From NCBI GenBank assembly GCA_023412475.1, contig JAEYNR010000025.1, forward strand, positions 1 through 23,737: a DNA stretch of 23,737 bases. The letters run 5' to 3'. This document shows, one piece after another, positions 21,344 through 23,737 of this stretch (position 1 is its first letter; each line of letters begins with the position of its first letter). The position numbers and the translations under genes were made by a program. The notes beneath the pieces were generated by a model. The model had not been told where the DNA came from. It worked only from the letters and a program-made list of their open reading frames with translations, and did not search any database. This DNA comes from Fibrobacterota bacterium. GTDB taxonomy: Bacteria > Fibrobacterota > Chitinivibrionia > Chitinivibrionales > Chitinispirillaceae.

Positions 21344-22198
21344 GTGGGGATTTGGACAAGCACTGATCCCAAAGATCAAGATTGGAACCCTTATTCGTAT
21401 TGTGGATTAAATCCAATTAATCGAATAGATCCAAATGGCGAATTTTGGAATGTATTAGGTTCAATAATCGGTGCTGCTGCAGGAGCTTATTTAGGTGGTG
21501 CAATTTCCAATGGTTCATTAAATCCTGGGAAATGGGATTGGGATAACCCTAATACACTTATGGGAGTATTTTCAGGTGCCTTAAGTGGTGGAATGATGGG
21601 ATATGGGATTGGATCAAAAATTGACGCTTCGTTAATGGCAAAGACAATGAATTCTCCTTTGGGCAGAAACATAATGCGAAATGTCGGTGGTGTTGCAGGA
21701 GCTAATGGAAATACCTTATCACCTTATGAACCACTTGCTGCACAGGGAGATCTTGTATATTTTTCTAAAAAACCAGGAAGCAAATTTCCTTATCATGTCG
21801 GATTTGATAAAGGAAATAATCAGATTATCATGCTTACAGGTGGAAAGGTTAGCACTGTAGATCTGAACGCATATTTACAAGCAACGGGTTACGGCGTAGT
21901 CGGATATGCTGACATCAAAGGGATAATTAGCCCTGATGATTTTGTATTGAATATATTAGATCAAAAAACAATTCTTGAGGCTAATTTTGCGAATTGGGAC
22001 CCAAGCGGAACAATGTGTGTTGATGTAATGAATGCAGGTTTCGGCTCAAAATTACCGAGTTTAAAAATGAATATCAATGCTGATTATCTTCTCAATCCAA
22101 CAACTTATACGACCTCTCCAAATAATAGCTACTTTTTTAGAAGGAATACAACATTTAAATCATATTTTATGAATCAGAACCTGTTTAGCACTCCCTAA
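21344..22198 (+). CDS. Orphan Rhs C-terminal fragment with putative Cys/His toxin domain
   Basis: The frame is open from 21281 and encodes FYFGKRYYDPEVGIWTSTDP then NPYSYCGLNPINRIDPNGEF, the hallmark end of an Rhs/YD-repeat core. The long repeat-bearing body is absent: a TAG at 21278 and no YD repeats precede it. GTG 21344 is the first standard in-frame start, so the gene is 5'-truncated or a displaced tip. After DPNG comes a Gly/Ala-rich segment (residues 37-90), then a polymorphic C-terminus. AAQGDLVYFS and YHVGF (H151) resemble the strand-His region of NlpC/P60 or papain-like domains, and GTMCVDVMNAGF (C225) could supply the Cys in a permuted order. That would suggest peptidase, amidase or acyl-hydrolase toxin activity. 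The core call is firm; the toxin fold is tentative. Confidence 0.65.
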   Translation: MGIWTSTDPKDQDWNPYSYCGLNPINRIDPNGEFWNVLGSIIGAAAGAYLGGAISNGSLNPGKWDWDNPNTLMGVFSGALSGGMMGYGIGSKIDASLMAKTMNSPLGRNIMRNVGGVAGANGNTLSPYEPLAAQGDLVYFSKKPGSKFPYHVGFDKGNNQIIMLTGGKVSTVDLNAYLQATGYGVVGYADIKGIISPDDFVLNILDQKTILEANFANWDPSGTMCVDVMNAGFGSKLPSLKMNINADYLLNPTTYTTSPNNSYFFRRNTTFKSYFMNQNLFSTP

Positions 22199-22209
22199 GA
22201 AAGAAGAAT

Positions 22210-22944
22210 ATGAAAAAAGTATCAATTATAATCCTAATTCTGTTTTTTTTTAGTAATGCAGCAAACTTCCTAACATTTGACAGCAAATATTTTATCGTTG
22301 CAAATGAGTCTAAAGTAAAAATAACAAATTTGGATAAGGGTAGCACTATAGAAAAAACATTTAAGGCAAAGATCAATGATATTGAAATTTCTAACCAAAC
22401 AAATTTTATGTCGGTTAGATTTGAAACCAATAATGACAATGAACGATTTGTTATTTACGATATTGAAAATGACTCAATTTATAAGGGCTTTTTAAATGAA
22501 ACAGATGAAAAGACTTGGTCACCAAAAGGTACATACACATATTTAAAGCACTATGAATACTTTGAGATTATTAAAACATCTGATCTTGGGATGTTTTTAA
22601 AAAATGGAAGTAAAGTAAAGGAAAATACTGTTAAAATCATGGGGCACCCAATGGGTGATATTTTCCAAGAGGAATGGCTGAATGATAATAACTTAGTCTT
22701 CTCTACAGGTTCAGATGAAGCAACATGCTATGGTTTATTAGATATTTCAGAAAACAGAATCTATTTGCTTACGTGCAGTGGTATTGCAATAGGATCTGAA
22801 GCGGATAGTGCAAATAAAGCTGCTTCAAAAAAGGAATCAATTATTTCGGAAAAAATTAAAAATACATTTCTTGGAAAGAATAATATGATTTGTAATAAAG
22901 AATTTTGGGATTGCATCAAAAAGTATACTCCAAATAAAAAGTGA
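22210..22944 (+). CDS. Secreted protein, candidate immunity partner of the Rhs tail
   Basis: The 244-residue product starts with a hydrophobic signal sequence (MKKVSIIILILFFFSNAANF), so it is probably periplasmic or membrane-tethered. The rest is rich in Asn, Lys and Asp, with short beta-strand-like repeats such as DSKYFIVANESKVKITNLDK and FVIYDIENDSIYKGFL that recall a beta-propeller-like arrangement, and four cysteines in the C-terminal third. No family recognised. It begins 11 bp after the Rhs tail stop on the same strand, the usual position of an immunity gene, and export would suit neutralising a toxin that acts in the periplasm. Its composition looks more AT-rich than the housekeeping genes, as is common for immunity genes. 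The immunity role is inferred from position only. Confidence 0.5.
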   Translation: MKKVSIIILILFFFSNAANFLTFDSKYFIVANESKVKITNLDKGSTIEKTFKAKINDIEISNQTNFMSVRFETNNDNERFVIYDIENDSIYKGFLNETDEKTWSPKGTYTYLKHYEYFEIIKTSDLGMFLKNGSKVKENTVKIMGHPMGDIFQEEWLNDNNLVFSTGSDEATCYGLLDISENRIYLLTCSGIAIGSEADSANKAASKKESIISEKIKNTFLGKNNMICNKEFWDCIKKYTPNKK

Positions 22945-23076
22945 TTAAATTGAAAGACCCGAATTAAAAAGAGGTTCTCAGTTATATAATTTTATTTTAT
23001 TTACATTCCCCAATTCTCAAATCCCTTTCTTTGCTTTCTTGCAAAAAGCTCGATTTTTTTGAGTGTTTTTCCTGAG

Positions 23077-23101
23077 AACAAAAAAGTCTGCTATAGCGGA
23101 C
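23077..23101 (-). terminator. Weak hairpin plus T run after the recombinase fragment
   Basis: GTCTGCTATAGCGGAC (23086-23101) forms a short stem (GTC, one mismatch, GC, TATA loop). On the minus strand it is followed by six Ts (plus-strand As 23080-23085), directly beyond the recombinase stop at 23106. The stem is short, so this is tentative. Confidence 0.35.
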
Positions 23102-23105
23102 ATTT

Positions 23106-23597
23106 TCAGGCTGCAAAATTGAGTGCTTTCCTAACTTTCAGAACGGTATTCAGTGATACTTCATGGATTTTTGCTGCTTTGCGTACTGACAACCCACTTT
23201 TCAGGTCTGCAGATAAATTCTTATACTTTTTCAGAAAAACCTGCTGATCCATAACAGAATTTTTCGGTCTGCCTAAAACCTTTCCTTTAGCTTTGGCATG
23301 GTTCAAGCCACTTTTCACTCTTTGAATCAGGAATTCTCTTTCGATCCTTGCTAGTTGCATCAAAATGGACAACATAAATTCCACCATTGGAGATCTGTTT
23401 CCGTTATCATCGATTGTTTTTAATCCGAGACTTTCGATATGGATAGAAATTCCTAATTCCGATAATTCTTCAATGACCTGTTGAATTTGGAACGGATTAC
23501 GACCTAAACGAGATATCTCTGAAATGACAAGAACTTCAAACGACCTTTTTGTGATTGTTTTAATTATCATCATACAAATTCCCAAACTATTGATCAT
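23106..23597 (-). pseudogene. N-terminally truncated serine recombinase (resolvase/invertase family)
   Basis: The 163-residue frame matches a serine recombinase from the SEISRLGRN motif onward (catalytic arginines of the DRLGR region), through the long E-helix region MVEFMLSILMQLARIEREFL then IQRVKSGLNHAKAKGKVLGRP, to a C-terminal helix-turn-helix (GLSVRKAAKIHEVSLNTVLK). The first 60 or so residues, with the nucleophilic Ser and the YxRVST strand, are missing. A TGA directly precedes ATG 23597, and none of the three upstream frames to the window end encodes that segment. The product should bind DNA but not cut it, unless the missing part lies elsewhere. It probably marks the edge of a decayed mobile element next to the Rhs fragment. 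Confidence 0.7.
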
Positions 23598-23620
23598 TCA
23601 CCTTCGCAAAAAGCTATGGC

Positions 23621-23673
23621 GAACAGGTAACATTCCCAGCCTGCCATCATATTTTCCCACACAAAACCTGTTC
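23621..23673. repeat. 8-bp inverted repeat beside the recombinase fragment
   Basis: GAACAGGT (23621-23628) and ACCTGTTC (23666-23673) are perfect inverted repeats 37 nt apart, just upstream of the truncated recombinase. The spacing is compatible with a recombination or regulatory site, but nothing else links it to the recombinase. Confidence 0.3.
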
Positions 23674-23737
23674 ATTGGAGAACTTTCCCCATCATAACAT
23701 TTTTCCCTTTTTATTATCATAAGCTACGATAATGAAA

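Noticed and set aside
23598..23680. Integron attC-like site next to the recombinase
   Set aside because: The inverted arms lack the conserved attC core sites, and the recombinase is a serine, not a tyrosine, type.

Overview
The window is about 24 kb of a Gram-negative bacterial chromosome. Evidence for the envelope type is two lipoproteins with signal-peptidase-II lipoboxes, an outer-membrane-barrel-like protein, an exported superoxide dismutase and an Rhs fragment. The order rplM-rpsI-rpsB-tsf-pyrH-frr-uppS-cdsA-dxr-rseP occurs in several deep Gram-negative lineages. Together with moderately AT-rich codon use, a GH52 xylosidase and a CheC-type signalling operon, it makes a Fibrobacterota-like or other FCB-group organism plausible. 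That placement is inference and has not been checked against a database.

Layout. (1) Positions 1-442 hold no convincing gene, one copy of a 44-bp palindromic repeat, and a good sigma70-like promoter at 330-358. (2) Positions 461-3139 are a tight operon: a single-domain response regulator, a CheC-family phosphatase and a PAS-GGDEF diguanylate cyclase, joined by ATGA overlaps, then a lipoprotein. It converges at a hairpin on a second, barrel-like lipoprotein (minus strand). (3) Positions 4038-8312 are a housekeeping mixture: lactate permease, YhbY, undecaprenyl-diphosphatase, a VOC protein and an RsuA-type pseudouridine synthase. (4) Positions 8548-12601 are the translation cluster rplM-rpsI-rpsB-tsf-pyrH-frr, with a structured leader before rpsB, an attenuator-like hairpin before tsf, and a strong terminator after frr. 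(5) Positions 12804-16908 are the envelope and isoprenoid cluster uppS-cdsA-dxr-rseP. With uppP at 6354, it supplies the isoprenoid precursor, the C55 carrier and its recycling. (6) Positions 17120-18866 hold an exported Mn-type superoxide dismutase, a small two-helix membrane protein and a small helix-hairpin-helix protein, separated by a 620-bp gene-free stretch with two more palindromic repeats. (7) Positions 19065-23597 look like an accessory region: a solitary GH52 beta-xylosidase, an orphan 5'-truncated Rhs tail with a putative Cys/His toxin domain, a probable secreted immunity partner, and a serine recombinase lacking its catalytic N-terminus.

The most noteworthy observations are the dispersed CCCCAGAG palindrome family (four copies, two of them 40/44 identical), the orphan Rhs-tail/immunity pair, and the CheY-CheC-diguanylate cyclase module with no chemotaxis genes next to it. 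All calls come from reading the sequence by eye. No similarity search, structure calculation or fold prediction was run.
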